From an uncultured Roseibium sp. (lineage in GTDB: Bacteria > Pseudomonadota > Alphaproteobacteria > Rhizobiales > Stappiaceae): a stretch of DNA of 64,000 bases. The number at the start of each line of letters is the position of its first letter. Within the stretch, counting starts at the first letter, position 1. The position numbers and the translations under genes were made by a program. Where the stretch lies: contig NZ_CANLVF010000004.1 in assembly GCF_947494555.1 (NCBI RefSeq), positions 558,001 to 622,000 on the forward strand. The letters are read 5' to 3'. Positions 37,264-46,371 of this stretch are shown here, in pieces. The notes below the pieces were generated by a model, which saw only the letters and a list, made by a program, of their open reading frames with translations, did not search any database and had not been told where the DNA came from.

Positions 37264-38411
37264 CGATTGCGCTTCTGATTCTGGCGTTTTACGCCCTCTT
37301 CATGTGGCTGGTTTTCTACAAGTTCAGGCTCTTGAAATTCAATATTGCCTGGGGCGTCGTCAGCTTCTGGGTGGGTTTTCATGTCCTGTTCCTGCTGATT
37401 GTCTTTTTGCGGTTCTACACCCCCTACACAATCGACGGTCACGTGATCCGGCAGACGATCCAGATTGCACCGCGGCTGCCGCATCCGACTCTCCTCCAGG
37501 AAGTCTATGTCTCGCAAAACCAGAAGGTGAAAAAGGGCGACAGGCTCTATCAGTTCGATCCGACGCTCTATGCGGCGCAGCTGGCAGAAGCGGAGGCAAA
37601 TCTCGCCGATGCGCAGCAGAACGCCCTCATTCTGGACGAGAATGTCGTGCTTGCGCAGGATTCGCTCAATCAGGCGCGCGCGAACGAGCAATTCGCCAAC
37701 GAACAGGTCAACCGCTACTCCAATCTGGTGCCGCGCGGCGGGGCCAAGCAGGAAACGCTGGACCAGTGGAACGCGCAACTCGCCGGTGCGGAAGCGCAGG
37801 TCGCAGAGGCCGAGGCTAACGTGAAGAAGGCGCAACTGGCCGTCGATGCCAAGATCGATGGCGTCAATGCGCAGGTTGCCGCCGCGCAGGCCCAGGTGGA
37901 GCAGGCGCAGTATTATCTAGACCAGACCGTCATTTATGCGCCCGCAGACGGTGTGATCATCAGCCAGCAGGCGCGGCCGGGACTGGTCGTCGGCGGGTTT
38001 CGGGTCGGGTCGATTGCAGCCTTTGTCGCTGATGAAGATCCTTATTTCCTGGCGACGTTCTATCAGGAACATCTGAAATTCGTTGAGCCGGGTCAGCCTG
38101 TCGAAGTGGCACTCGATATCTATCCGGGCCAGATCTTCACCGGCAAGGTGCGCGCGATCTGGGACGGAACCGGGCAGGGCCAGATCATTCCGCGTGGGCG
38201 CGTTCCGGAGTTTCTTTTCATGAGCCCGCAAGGACGCTTTGCCGTTGAAATCGTTCTGGACGACGATCCGGCCCTGAAGCGCTACCCGGCCGGCGCCCAT
38301 GGAGCGGCAGCGATCTATACCGGTGCCGGGGGCAACTGGGTTGCCGTCCTTCGGCGTGTGAACATGCGCCTTTATTCCTGGGTCAACTTCATCATTCCGT
38401 TTGATGTTTAA
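37260..38411 (+). CDS. HlyD-family membrane fusion protein (YiaV-like)
   Basis: A 383-residue adaptor. N-terminal membrane segments (residues about 5-55), a biotinyl-lipoyl-like half motif (TLLQEVYVSQNQKVKKGDRLYQFD), a long coiled-coil hairpin rich in Ala/Gln/Glu (about 100-215), the second lipoyl half (TVIYAPADGVIISQ) and beta-barrel domains follow. Such proteins bridge inner-membrane pumps to outer-membrane channels. It overlaps the DUF3302 gene by ATGA and is followed 16 nt later by the channel gene. Two N-terminal helices are a YiaV-type trait. Confidence 0.9.
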   Translation: MTIALLILAFYALFMWLVFYKFRLLKFNIAWGVVSFWVGFHVLFLLIVFLRFYTPYTIDGHVIRQTIQIAPRLPHPTLLQEVYVSQNQKVKKGDRLYQFDPTLYAAQLAEAEANLADAQQNALILDENVVLAQDSLNQARANEQFANEQVNRYSNLVPRGGAKQETLDQWNAQLAGAEAQVAEAEANVKKAQLAVDAKIDGVNAQVAAAQAQVEQAQYYLDQTVIYAPADGVIISQQARPGLVVGGFRVGSIAAFVADEDPYFLATFYQEHLKFVEPGQPVEVALDIYPGQIFTGKVRAIWDGTGQGQIIPRGRVPEFLFMSPQGRFAVEIVLDDDPALKRYPAGAHGAAAIYTGAGGNWVAVLRRVNMRLYSWVNFIIPFDV

Positions 38412-38427
38412 TGTAGGCGGGGCGGGC

Positions 38428-39981
38428 ATGCGGCGAACATCGGCACCTGGATTTGGACTGGCTCTTTGCGGCGCGCTTCTTCTGGGTGGCTGCATGGTCG
38501 GCCCCGATTTCGAACGGCCCGAAGCGCCTCGTTTGGACAGTTGGAGTTCGGGTGCCAACCTCCCGGTCGACAGCCGGACGGGATTTACCACTCGTAGCGC
38601 GAATTCTGTTCCCTGGTGGCACGTCTTCGGGGACGAGACGCTCAACAGCCTGATCGCCCAGGCCTACCGGCAGAACGTGGAACTGCAGGCAGCAGGCGTG
38701 CGGGTCTATCAGGCGCGCGCGCAGCTCGGTATCGCCCGTGGCGAGCTGTTTCCGCAGGTGCAGGAAATCAATGGCGGGTCGAAGAGCATCCGCTTCAGCG
38801 CGGAAGATCCCTTCATCCGGGATCTGGAGCGGGTCGGCCTGGTCAACGATCACATTACCCGGGTGTCCGCCGGGTTCGACGCCGGATGGGAAATCGATGT
38901 CTGGGGCAAGATCCGCCGGGACGTGCAATCGGCCGATGCCAATCTGAAGGCCAATATTGCTTCTTATGACGATGCCCTTGTCACCCTCACGGGCGATATT
39001 GCCGCGACTTATGTAACGGTCCGCGAACTTCAGCAGCTGGTTGCCGCGGCCCGGAAGAATGCCACACTTCAAAGAAAGTCGCTTGATCTCACCAAGCTGC
39101 GGCTGGAAAACGGAGCCGCCACCAAACTCGATGTGGACGAGGCCACCGTTCTTTACAACAACACGCTTGCCAGCATTCCCGGCTACGAAGCGGAACTGGC
39201 GCAGGCCTATAACGCGCTCAGCCTGCTGTTGAGCGAGCCGCCCGGCAAAATGAAATCGCGGTTGGGATCGAGGGCGCGCTATCCACGTGTTCCGGCGGAA
39301 GTCGCCATTGGCGTTCCCGCCGACCTTCTGCGCAGACGCCCGGATATTCGCTATGCGGAATATGTGGCCGCGGCGCAGTCGGCTCAGATCGGCGTTGCCA
39401 AGGCGGACCTTTATCCGGCGTTTTCGATATCCGGTGCGATTGGCGTCAGCGCGGACAACTTTTCTAATCTCTTCGGCAACGGGACGATGACCGGGTTTTT
39501 CAATCCGGCGTTTTCGTGGAATTTCCTGAACTACGGACGCATCCAGAACAATGTCCGCGTTCAGGACGCAAAATTCCAGGAAACTCTGCTGAACTACAAG
39601 AATACGGTGCTGACTGCCTATTCGGAGGTTGAAAACGCGCTCACAGCGTTTCTGCGCTCCAAGCAGGAGGCCGTTTATCTGCGCCGAAGTGTGGTTGCCG
39701 CGCGCAGTTCCGTCTCCGAGGTTGAGGCCCAGTATGAGGATGGCACGGCATCCTACAACCGGGTCGTCGACGCCCAGAAAAGCCTGTTGGTTGCCGAGGA
39801 GCGGCTTATTGCGGCGCAAGCAAATGTGCTCACCAACCTGATTGCTGTCTACAAGGGGCTCGGCGGGGGCTGGGTGCCGGAAAATGTCGACGGGCTGATC
39901 TCTGAAGAAACACGCCAGCAGATGGCGGAACGGACCCGCTGGGGCAAGCTTTTGGAAAAGCCGGTTGACGATGCCGGGTGA
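38428..39981 (+). CDS. NodT-family outer-membrane efflux lipoprotein
   Basis: Preferred start is the ATG at 38428, after GGCGGGGCGG, giving a lipoprotein signal with lipobox LLLGGC (517 residues). The body is a TolC-type channel: GPDFERPEAPRLDSW, FDAGWEIDVWGKIRRDVQSA, LRRRPDIRYAEYVAAAQSAQ, and YEDGTASYNRVVDAQKSLL. It forms the outer-membrane duct for the adaptor upstream. No RND or ABC permease lies in the operon, so the DUF3302 protein or a distant pump must complete the system. Confidence 0.93.
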   Translation: MRRTSAPGFGLALCGALLLGGCMVGPDFERPEAPRLDSWSSGANLPVDSRTGFTTRSANSVPWWHVFGDETLNSLIAQAYRQNVELQAAGVRVYQARAQLGIARGELFPQVQEINGGSKSIRFSAEDPFIRDLERVGLVNDHITRVSAGFDAGWEIDVWGKIRRDVQSADANLKANIASYDDALVTLTGDIAATYVTVRELQQLVAAARKNATLQRKSLDLTKLRLENGAATKLDVDEATVLYNNTLASIPGYEAELAQAYNALSLLLSEPPGKMKSRLGSRARYPRVPAEVAIGVPADLLRRRPDIRYAEYVAAAQSAQIGVAKADLYPAFSISGAIGVSADNFSNLFGNGTMTGFFNPAFSWNFLNYGRIQNNVRVQDAKFQETLLNYKNTVLTAYSEVENALTAFLRSKQEAVYLRRSVVAARSSVSEVEAQYEDGTASYNRVVDAQKSLLVAEERLIAAQANVLTNLIAVYKGLGGGWVPENVDGLISEETRQQMAERTRWGKLLEKPVDDAG

Positions 39982-40004
39982 CTAAGGCTTGGAACAACGT
40001 CCGG

Positions 40005-40324
40005 CTGCCCTTTTCTTTCAATCCTCATCCTGAGGAGGGTTGCAAACCCCACTCGAAGGATGGGTTACAAGTTCAGAGCGAGCGGCCCATCCTAATCTGT
40101 TTGCATTTTCGTATTGTTGTCTTGGGAGGGCTTATGGGCCCTCCTCAGGATGAGGTGGTGGTTTGGTAGGACATGTGTTTGCTGGCTTCGCCGCTAAGCC
40201 GCCAACCGTGGATTTTGTCATCCCGGACAGAGCGCATCGGAGATCCGGGAACCAGTACACCGCAGCCGCTATGACCTGTTTCTGCGGCCTGTGACTACTG
40301 GATCCCTGCCTTCGCAGGGATGAC
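40005..40324. repeat. Composite palindromic repeat, copy 1
   Basis: Two palindromic units in a row. Unit A (about 40022-40155) is bounded by CCTCATCCTGAGGAGG and its inverse. Unit B (40217-40324) is bounded by GTCATCCC / GGGATGAC. A short link between them includes GGCTTCGCCGCTAAGCC. The same arrangement recurs at 41236-41512 and, shortened, at 41670-41873. No transposase is encoded; it resembles mobile REP/MITE-type elements. The gap 39982-40416 otherwise holds nothing. Confidence 0.8.
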
Positions 40325-40416
40325 AAAAGGGGATGTGCGCAGTATCTCATACGAAGTTCATCTCGATGATTTCTGAAGGACTGGGCGGGGATTGATTGCC
40401 GGACGATGCGAGCCAG

Positions 40417-41079
40417 TCAGCTTGTCAGGCTGGACCTGAGTGAGCGTGCAAGTTCAGACAGTTTCTTGGTTTCCGTTTGAATGATTGGTGTCGGGATTGC
40501 TGCAATTTCAAGGTTTAGCGCAAAGTCTCTCCAGGCATTGAGCGTGTTTGCAAAATCCGGTGCGGACTTGCAGGCAGCCTCCTGTTCCTCAGTTCGTCCG
40601 GAAAAGCGGTGATGCGTAATGTACATGTCTATCGGGATCAGCAGATCCGCATCTGCTTCGTCAGTTGGGTTGTCCGGCTTTTCGTCTAATGACGACAGGA
40701 AACTTGCAGACAGGTAGTGTGAGTGTACGTGAAGTTCACCGTGTTCATCCCGCGACATGTTTTCCAACAGGGTAATGCGTGAAAGATTCCGCCAAGCGTG
40801 AAAACTTGTGCCACCAAAGAGCGTCAAGGTCAGACCCTCTCGGGAAAGTTCCAGACAGCTTTCTTGTGGCATGCCGCGCAGAAGACGGAAACAAATCCAA
40901 TAAATGGCTGCGCCGATTGCCAAGTAAAACAGGAAGCCGAACTGGATATTGTCAAAAATGGCAAGAAGCAGAAAGCCTAGCAAAAAATACACAGCTGTTG
41001 GCAAACCCAGCGCCAAAAATCGCTGCTTTATGGGATCAGGTTTGAGGATGAGTGTTTCGGGAGTAAATTGAGAATCCAT
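40417..41079 (-). CDS. Hypothetical membrane protein
   Basis: A 220-residue protein with two adjacent membrane helices (about residues 25-65: FLALGLPTAVYFLLGFLLLA, FGFLFYLAIGAAIYWICF), followed by a soluble domain of beta character (LELSREGLTLTLFGGTSFHA; HGELHVHSHYLSASF) recalling bacterial PH-like membrane proteins. No catalytic motif. It lies between repeat copies. Function unknown. Confidence 0.65.
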   Translation of the reverse strand: MDSQFTPETLILKPDPIKQRFLALGLPTAVYFLLGFLLLAIFDNIQFGFLFYLAIGAAIYWICFRLLRGMPQESCLELSREGLTLTLFGGTSFHAWRNLSRITLLENMSRDEHGELHVHSHYLSASFLSSLDEKPDNPTDEADADLLIPIDMYITHHRFSGRTEEQEAACKSAPDFANTLNAWRDFALNLEIAAIPTPIIQTETKKLSELARSLRSSLTS

Positions 41080-41235
41080 GCCGGTCCGGTCTTATTGGCG
41101 AGTTGCGAAGGCTGATTAACATGCAAAAGTGCGGGTTACCATCGCACATTGCGCCGGTGGTTAAGCTGGTCCGCGGTTGGGGGCAGTCTATTGGGGATCG
41201 CGTGGTCTTTTCAGGTCAATCAGCAGTCGTGTGTT

Positions 41236-41512
41236 CTCCTCATCTTGAGGAGGGTTGTAAGCCCGTCTCGAAGGACGCGTGGCAATTTCCAACATTGTAG
41301 CCCATCCTTCGAGACAGCACTGCGTGCCTCCTCAGGATGAGGTGGTGGGTGTTGCGGGACATGAGTTTGTTGGCTTCGCCACCAAGCCGCCGAATGTCAA
41401 TTTTGCCGTCCCGGACGCAGCGCAGCGAAGATCCGGGATCCGGTACGCCGCCGCCGCTATGACCTGTTTCTGTGGCTTGCAATTACTGGATCCCCGCCTG
41501 TGCAGGGATGAC
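41236..41512. repeat. Composite palindromic repeat, copy 2
   Basis: Unit A about 41236-41342 and unit B about 41406-41512, with the same order and link as copy 1. Unit A here has an inner inverted pair (CATCCTTCGAGAC against GTCTCGAAGGACG) that makes it nearly a full hairpin. The start of unit B reads GCCGTCCC in place of GTCATCCC. Confidence 0.8.
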
Positions 41513-41669
41513 AAGGGGGAGGTGCGCAGTCTCTCAATCGAATTGTTATCTCGTTTCTTTCTGAGGGAATGATCGCCGGACGATGCGCTGTCATTGGCCG
41601 GGGCTCAGGCCAGCTTTTGGATTTGACGATCGAGGATGCAGGGTGATTTCATCGTGTGGCAGCATTTAG

Positions 41670-41873
41670 CTGCCCTTTTCTTTCCCTCCTCCTCAGGATG
41701 AGGTGATAGGTGTCGCGGGACATGAGTTTGTTGGCTTCGCCGCTAAGCCGCCAACCGTGGATTTTGTCATCCCGGACGCAGCGAAGCGCAGATCCGGGAA
41801 CCAGTACGCCGCAGCCGCTATGACCTGTTTCTGCGGCCTGTAATTACTGGATCCCTGCCTGCGCAGGGATGAC
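41670..41873. repeat. Composite palindromic repeat, copy 3 (deleted form)
   Basis: Unit B (41766-41873) is complete, but unit A keeps only its right arm (41687-41702). The flank CTGCCCTTTTCTTTC just before it also precedes copy 1, so copy 3 looks like copy 1 with the left arm and centre of unit A deleted. Confidence 0.75.
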
Positions 41874-41978
41874 AAGGGGGCAGTGTCTGCGAAGCAAAGG
41901 TGTTCGGATATTTCCGTTGGCCGTCTGTGGCAGCTGCCTGACCGACAGGAAATCGCGATTGGTCAGGAGTGCCGGGGG

Positions 41979-42584
41979 CTATTCTGATGCCGATGCAACA
42001 CCGTATCTCGCCAGAAAAAGATCGACGCTTTCCTCGATGATTGTGCCGACTTCCTCGCGGCCAGGGACGCGGGCGGCGTAGATGTTGGGAAAGAATGCGC
42101 GGGACTTGATCAGGCCGAGGAACTGTTCTGCGGCGACCGACGGGTCGCCTGCCTTCAGCTTGCCTTCGCTAGTGGCGCGCTCGATGAATTCGGCAAAAAC
42201 GACCAGCTTGGTCATACGCGCGTTCATGTCGGCGGCCAGTTCCGGGTCGCGAATGGTTTCGCTCATGATCATGCGCGCGAGGCTCATGAAACAGGGGTTG
42301 ATCATCAGCTCGCCTTCTGCCCAACCCAGCCGGACGAGTGCGTCCCGAATGGGCAGTTCGGCGTCATACGGGAGTTCGAGTGCCGAGTTGATCTGGTCCG
42401 CAAGGCACTGGTTTATCGCCCGGAAAAGAACGTCCTTGCTTTCGAAGTGATTGTAGACTGTCCGCTTGGAAACCTGCGCGCGCTCGGAGATGCGGTCCAT
42501 GCTCGCGCCAGCATAGCCTTTCTCCTGAAATTCCGCGATTGCAGCTTCTACTATCTGCTTTCTCTTCTGATCGGATACGGACAT
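41979..42584 (-). CDS. TetR/AcrR family repressor
   Basis: A 201-residue regulator with the N-terminal HTH KRKQIVEAAIAEFQEKGYAGASMDRISERAQVSKRTVYNHF split over residues 6-50 and a TetR_C-type helical domain. It is divergent from the molybdenum-hydroxylase genes at 42765, with two dyads in the gap, so it probably represses them until an aromatic or aldehyde-type inducer is present. Confidence 0.9.
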   Translation of the reverse strand: MSVSDQKRKQIVEAAIAEFQEKGYAGASMDRISERAQVSKRTVYNHFESKDVLFRAINQCLADQINSALELPYDAELPIRDALVRLGWAEGELMINPCFMSLARMIMSETIRDPELAADMNARMTKLVVFAEFIERATSEGKLKAGDPSVAAEQFLGLIKSRAFFPNIYAARVPGREEVGTIIEESVDLFLARYGVASASE

Positions 42585-42665
42585 TTTCTGCTCAATTCGG
42601 CCCCTGTTGCATGTTGCGTTTCTTTTGCGTCCCCCAGTTCTTTTTTCCCAAAAAATACGCCCTAT

Positions 42666-42683
42666 GTAAACTATGGCGTTTAC
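42666..42683. promoter_or_regulatory. Candidate TetR operator 1
   Basis: The dyad GTAAAC-N6-GTTTAC lies in the gap between the TetR gene and the hydroxylase genes. A further GTTTAC half-site occurs at 42718-42723, beside operator 2. Confidence 0.5.
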
Positions 42684-42701
42684 AGACGCGGAAGTCGGTA
42701 T

Positions 42702-42717
42702 TACACTGCACAGTGTA
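42702..42717. promoter_or_regulatory. Candidate TetR operator 2
   Basis: A perfect 16-bp palindrome TACACTG-CA-CAGTGTA, 47 nt before the start of the 2Fe-2S subunit gene, close to where its promoter should be. Confidence 0.5.
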
Positions 42718-42764
42718 GTTTACACCCTTTAGCCAGTTAAGGCCAGCCAAGGGAGACGCCCTTC

Positions 42765-43226
42765 ATGTCAATAACACTCAAAATCAACGGGGAAACGCGC
42801 ACGCTTGATGCCGACCCCGAAAGCCCGCTGCTATGGGCCCTGCGCGACGAACTCGGAATGACGGGAACGAAGTTCGGTTGTGGCATAGCCTCCTGCGGCG
42901 CCTGTACGGTCCATTGGGACGGTGTCCCGATCCGATCCTGCCAGACATTCGTCGGAGACCTCGAAGGTGCTGAAATCACCACGATCGAAGGTGTCGACGG
43001 CAAGGCGGCAACAGCTGTTCAGGCCGCCTGGAACGAATTGGATGTGCCGCAATGCGGTTATTGCCAGTCCGGACAGATCATGGCGGCGACGGCTCTGCTC
43101 AGCGAAACGCCAAAACCGACTGACGAAGATATCGACGCAGCCATGGACGGAAACGTTTGCCGGTGTGCAACTTACGCCCGTATCCGCAAGGCAATCCACC
43201 TTGCTGCCGACAAGATGGAGGGTTGA
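42765..43226 (+). CDS. 2Fe-2S subunit of a molybdenum hydroxylase (IorA-like)
   Basis: A 153-residue protein. The plant-type [2Fe-2S] site is [15 protein letters not shown] with Cys before and after; the second C-terminal cluster is [10 protein letters not shown] and [10 protein letters not shown]. This is the small subunit of isoquinoline 1-oxidoreductase/aldehyde oxidase-type enzymes. It passes electrons from the molybdenum centre of the large subunit encoded 2 nt downstream. The site GGGAG precedes the ATG. Confidence 0.93.
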   Translation: MSITLKINGETRTLDADPESPLLWALRDELGMTGTKFGCGIASCGACTVHWDGVPIRSCQTFVGDLEGAEITTIEGVDGKAATAVQAAWNELDVPQCGYCQSGQIMAATALLSETPKPTDEDIDAAMDGNVCRCATYARIRKAIHLAADKMEG

Positions 43227-43228
43227 TC

Positions 43229-45418
43229 ATGTTGCATCTGCTGCAAAAGCCGCTTGAGGCGGCCAAACCGACCCGCCGTACCTTCCTGAAGATATCCGCG
43301 GGTACCGTCGGCGGGCTTGTGCTCGCGATGAACCTGCCGCGCGGCGCAGAAGCTGCCGCAGGCGACGGCGAGCTGATCCAGCCGTTCGTGCATATCCGCC
43401 CCGACAATACGGTTGTGGTGCTGTCAAAGCATCTGGACAAGGGACAGGGGACGGCAACGGGTCTCACGACGCTGGTTGCCGATGAACTCGACGCGTCCTG
43501 GGAGCAGGTATCTGCCGAACACGCCCCATCCAACCCGCAGGTTTATGCCAATACCCTGTTCGGTGTTCAGGGTACCGGTGGCTCCACTGCCATGGCCAAC
43601 TCCTTCATGCAGTACCGGCAGGCCGGCGCTGCCGCGAAGGCGATGATCGTTGCCGCGGCCGCTCAGGAATGGGGCGTACCGGCGGAAGAGATCACGGTCT
43701 CGAACGGCGTTGTCAGCCACTCATCCGGTCAATCGGCAACTCTTGGCGACCTGGCCGGCCTCGCCGCTCAGCAGGATGTTCCGGCAGAACCGACGCTGAA
43801 AACGCCCGATCAGTGGGTCTATATCGGCAAGTCGTTCCCCCGTGTTGACGTCAAGAACAAGACCGTCGGTGCACCCGGCACCTACACGATGGATTTCCAG
43901 AGAGACGATCTCCTGGTTGCCGTCGTTGCCCGCTCACCGCGTTTCGGCGGCAAGCTGAAATCCTTCGATGCCGCAGAAGCAATGAAGGTGCCTGGTGTCG
44001 TCAACGTGCTGCAGATCCCGAACGGTGTCGCGGTCGTCGCCGCCTCCACCTGGCCGGCGATCAAGGCGCGGGATCTTCTTGAAATCGAATGGGACGACAG
44101 CGAAGCGGAAACCCGGTCCAGCGATGCCATGATGGCCGAGCTCAAAGACATGACCGGCAAACCGGGCGTTAAGGTTCGCGAAGACGGCGATGTCGACGCG
44201 GCGCTTGAAGCCTCCGATCGTGTCATCGAGGCCGATTTCGAGTTTCCGTTCCTGGCCCATGGTGCCATGGAACCGCTCGATGCGGCTCTGCTCTACGATG
44301 GCGAAACGGCTGAGCTCTGGCTCGGTTCGCAGATCCAGACGATCGATCACAACGTCGCTGCGACGATCCTCGAGGTTCCCTTCGAGAAGGTCAAGATCAA
44401 CACGATGTGGGCCGGCGGATCCTTCGGCAGGCGGGCACAAGCGGACAGTCATCCGGTCGCTGAAGTTGCTTTCCTGGCGAAGGCGATGCTGGCGGCGGGG
44501 ATGGATCCTGCGCCGATAAAGATCGTGTGGACCCGCGAAGACGACATGGCCGGCGGTTACTACCGTCCGATGTCGGCGCACAAGATCAAGGTTGGTCTTG
44601 ATGCCGACAACAGTGTCACCGCGTTCAAGTACAACATTGCGGCCAAGTCGATCGTCAAGGGCACGCCTTTTGAAGCCATGCTTATGAAGGACGGTGTCGA
44701 TCACAACATGACGGAAGGCGCCCACGACACGACATATGCGTTCCCGCTCATGAACATGGACCAGTCCTTCCAGGAAACGAAGGTACCGGTTCTGTGGTGG
44801 CGTTCGGTGGGACACACCCACACGGCGTATGTGATGGAGACCATGGTCGACCGCATCGCCAAGGAAGCCGGCAAGGATCCGGTCGCCTATCGTCTTGAGA
44901 TGATCAAGGACGACCCGAGAAAGGTCGAGGTGCTGAAACTGGCGGCTGAAAAGGCCGGCTGGGACACGCCAGCACCTGAAGGACGGCATCGCGGTGTTGC
45001 CGTACACAAGTCCTTCGGTTCCTACGTTGCAGAGGTTGCGGAAATCTCCTTCCGCGACGATGGCACTGTGAAGGTCGAGAAAGTGGTTGCTGCCGTCGAT
45101 TGCGGCACACCGATCAACCCGGACAACATCCGGGCCCAGGTCGAAGGCGGCATCGGGTACGGTCTCGGTGCAATCCTGCGCAACCAGGTGACACTTGCAG
45201 ATGGTGTCGTTGAAGAGACCAACTTCGATACCTACGAGCCGATCCGCATATCGGACATGCCGGAAATCGAGGTCCATATCGTTGCTTCGAACGAAGCACC
45301 GACAGGTATCGGCGAGCCTGGTACACCTCCGATCGGTCCGGCAGTCGCCAATGCCATCGCGGCAGCGAAAGACGATTGGGTCACCAACCTGCCGCTAACC
45401 AAGGCAGGTCTTGTCTGA
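43229..45418 (+). CDS. Molybdopterin-binding large subunit of a hydroxylase (IorB-like)
   Basis: The ATG at 43229, after GGAGGG, gives 729 residues; the frame reaches back to 43157 inside the previous gene. A twin-arginine signal ([19 protein letters not shown]) shows export in folded form. The remainder is the xanthine-oxidase-type molybdopterin domain ([52 protein letters not shown], and [18 protein letters not shown] near the end). It hydroxylates an aldehyde or N-heterocycle in the periplasm. No cytochrome subunit follows. Confidence 0.93.
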   Translation: MLHLLQKPLEAAKPTRRTFLKISAGTVGGLVLAMNLPRGAEAAAGDGELIQPFVHIRPDNTVVVLSKHLDKGQGTATGLTTLVADELDASWEQVSAEHAPSNPQVYANTLFGVQGTGGSTAMANSFMQYRQAGAAAKAMIVAAAAQEWGVPAEEITVSNGVVSHSSGQSATLGDLAGLAAQQDVPAEPTLKTPDQWVYIGKSFPRVDVKNKTVGAPGTYTMDFQRDDLLVAVVARSPRFGGKLKSFDAAEAMKVPGVVNVLQIPNGVAVVAASTWPAIKARDLLEIEWDDSEAETRSSDAMMAELKDMTGKPGVKVREDGDVDAALEASDRVIEADFEFPFLAHGAMEPLDAALLYDGETAELWLGSQIQTIDHNVAATILEVPFEKVKINTMWAGGSFGRRAQADSHPVAEVAFLAKAMLAAGMDPAPIKIVWTREDDMAGGYYRPMSAHKIKVGLDADNSVTAFKYNIAAKSIVKGTPFEAMLMKDGVDHNMTEGAHDTTYAFPLMNMDQSFQETKVPVLWWRSVGHTHTAYVMETMVDRIAKEAGKDPVAYRLEMIKDDPRKVEVLKLAAEKAGWDTPAPEGRHRGVAVHKSFGSYVAEVAEISFRDDGTVKVEKVVAAVDCGTPINPDNIRAQVEGGIGYGLGAILRNQVTLADGVVEETNFDTYEPIRISDMPEIEVHIVASNEAPTGIGEPGTPPIGPAVANAIAAAKDDWVTNLPLTKAGLV

Positions 45419-45440
45419 TCGGCCCGGATCTGAAAACGAA

Positions 45441-45465
45441 AGGCCGCCTCCGGGCGGCCTTTTTT
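45441..45465. terminator. Bidirectional rho-independent terminator
   Basis: The stem AGGCCGCC / GGGCGGCCT has a short loop, an A run on the left and a T run on the right. It separates the end of the hydroxylase operon from the convergent P460-like gene. Confidence 0.85.
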
Positions 45466-45522
45466 CTGGTGCGAACCGTGCTCATGGTGTTCGCACTATT
45501 GTCGCGTCGACACAGTCGGAGA

Positions 45523-46134
45523 TTACTCCTGAACCCGGTACCCTTCCGGAACATAGAAGGTAAAATCCCGATCCTCGACCGCAAGATGACATTCGTGGCA
45601 ATAGGTCATGAGCTGCGGATTGTCGCCTGTTGTATCACCCACGATGGAGCCATCCGGGATCACCATGAAATAGCGCCAGTCGGCGGTCTCCGGACTTGTT
45701 CCTTCGGCGAGCTTTTCCATTCCGAACATGGCACCCGGGAAGATGCGGCCGTCTCCCGTCACCGTAATGCTGTCCTTAGCAAGCACGGATCCGACCGGTA
45801 ATTTCTCGCCTGCCTTCAGGATCGCGTAATTGACTGCAATCGCGTTGGCATAGTTGTTGACGTAGCGCTGGCCGTGAGTGGCCGAAACATAAGGCGCGTC
45901 ATTGAACAGCTTCCAGGACTGATATCCCTCGATCTCCGGCAGATCCGCGATGGCGTAAAGGTCGCCCATTCTGCTCTTGAGATCGTCGTAGATCTTCCGG
46001 GCGTCTTCCTTGCTGAGGTCCGCTGGATCTTCAATCGCAATGTGACTGTCGAACGATTGGGTCTGTGCAAAGGCGTCCACGAGAACGCCTGAAAGGATAA
46101 GCAGGACAATGAGTATCAAAATCTGTTTGCTCAT
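45523..46134 (-). CDS. Cytochrome P460-like exported haem protein
   Basis: The ATG at 46134 gives 203 residues: signal peptide (about 1-23, ILILIVLLILSGVLVDAFAQ), a cytochrome P460-type body (YQSWKLFNDAPYVSATHGQRY, YAILKAGEKLPVGSVLAKDSI) and a C-terminal haem c motif CHECH (CxxCH). P460-family proteins oxidise hydroxylamine or bind NO; many relatives have no proven role. Periplasmic. A GGGAG site precedes the start. Confidence 0.8.
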   Translation of the reverse strand: MSKQILILIVLLILSGVLVDAFAQTQSFDSHIAIEDPADLSKEDARKIYDDLKSRMGDLYAIADLPEIEGYQSWKLFNDAPYVSATHGQRYVNNYANAIAVNYAILKAGEKLPVGSVLAKDSITVTGDGRIFPGAMFGMEKLAEGTSPETADWRYFMVIPDGSIVGDTTGDNPQLMTYCHECHLAVEDRDFTFYVPEGYRVQE

Positions 46135-46371
46135 AATGCACTGTCTCCCAAAGTTACGCTTTGGCGAGCCCCTCCCCAGAAACGTGTCCATTCCTTAAAA
46201 TAATACAACCCCTGCCTCTTTCCATGACGAACTGTTTCAGCTTCACCCGGTTGTGTGCAGGCTTGATCGCCGCGCCCGGGAAAGCCGGCGTTTTCACAGT
46301 CAATTTCCGTGACGCCAGCGGGCAAATGCAAAAATCATTCGATTGAAACTGCAAAGCGCAAAAAAGTGAGG

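Noticed and set aside
38392-39819. 475-codon frame opposite the NodT-type channel gene
   Set aside because: Antisense shadow; the plus-strand protein has a lipobox and clear family motifs.
41693-41875. Minus-strand frames in the composite repeats
   Set aside because: The same peptide recurs because the DNA repeat recurs; frames are short, lack start signals and are broken between copies.
43934-45277. 447-codon frame opposite the molybdenum hydroxylase gene
   Set aside because: Antisense shadow with no domain character.
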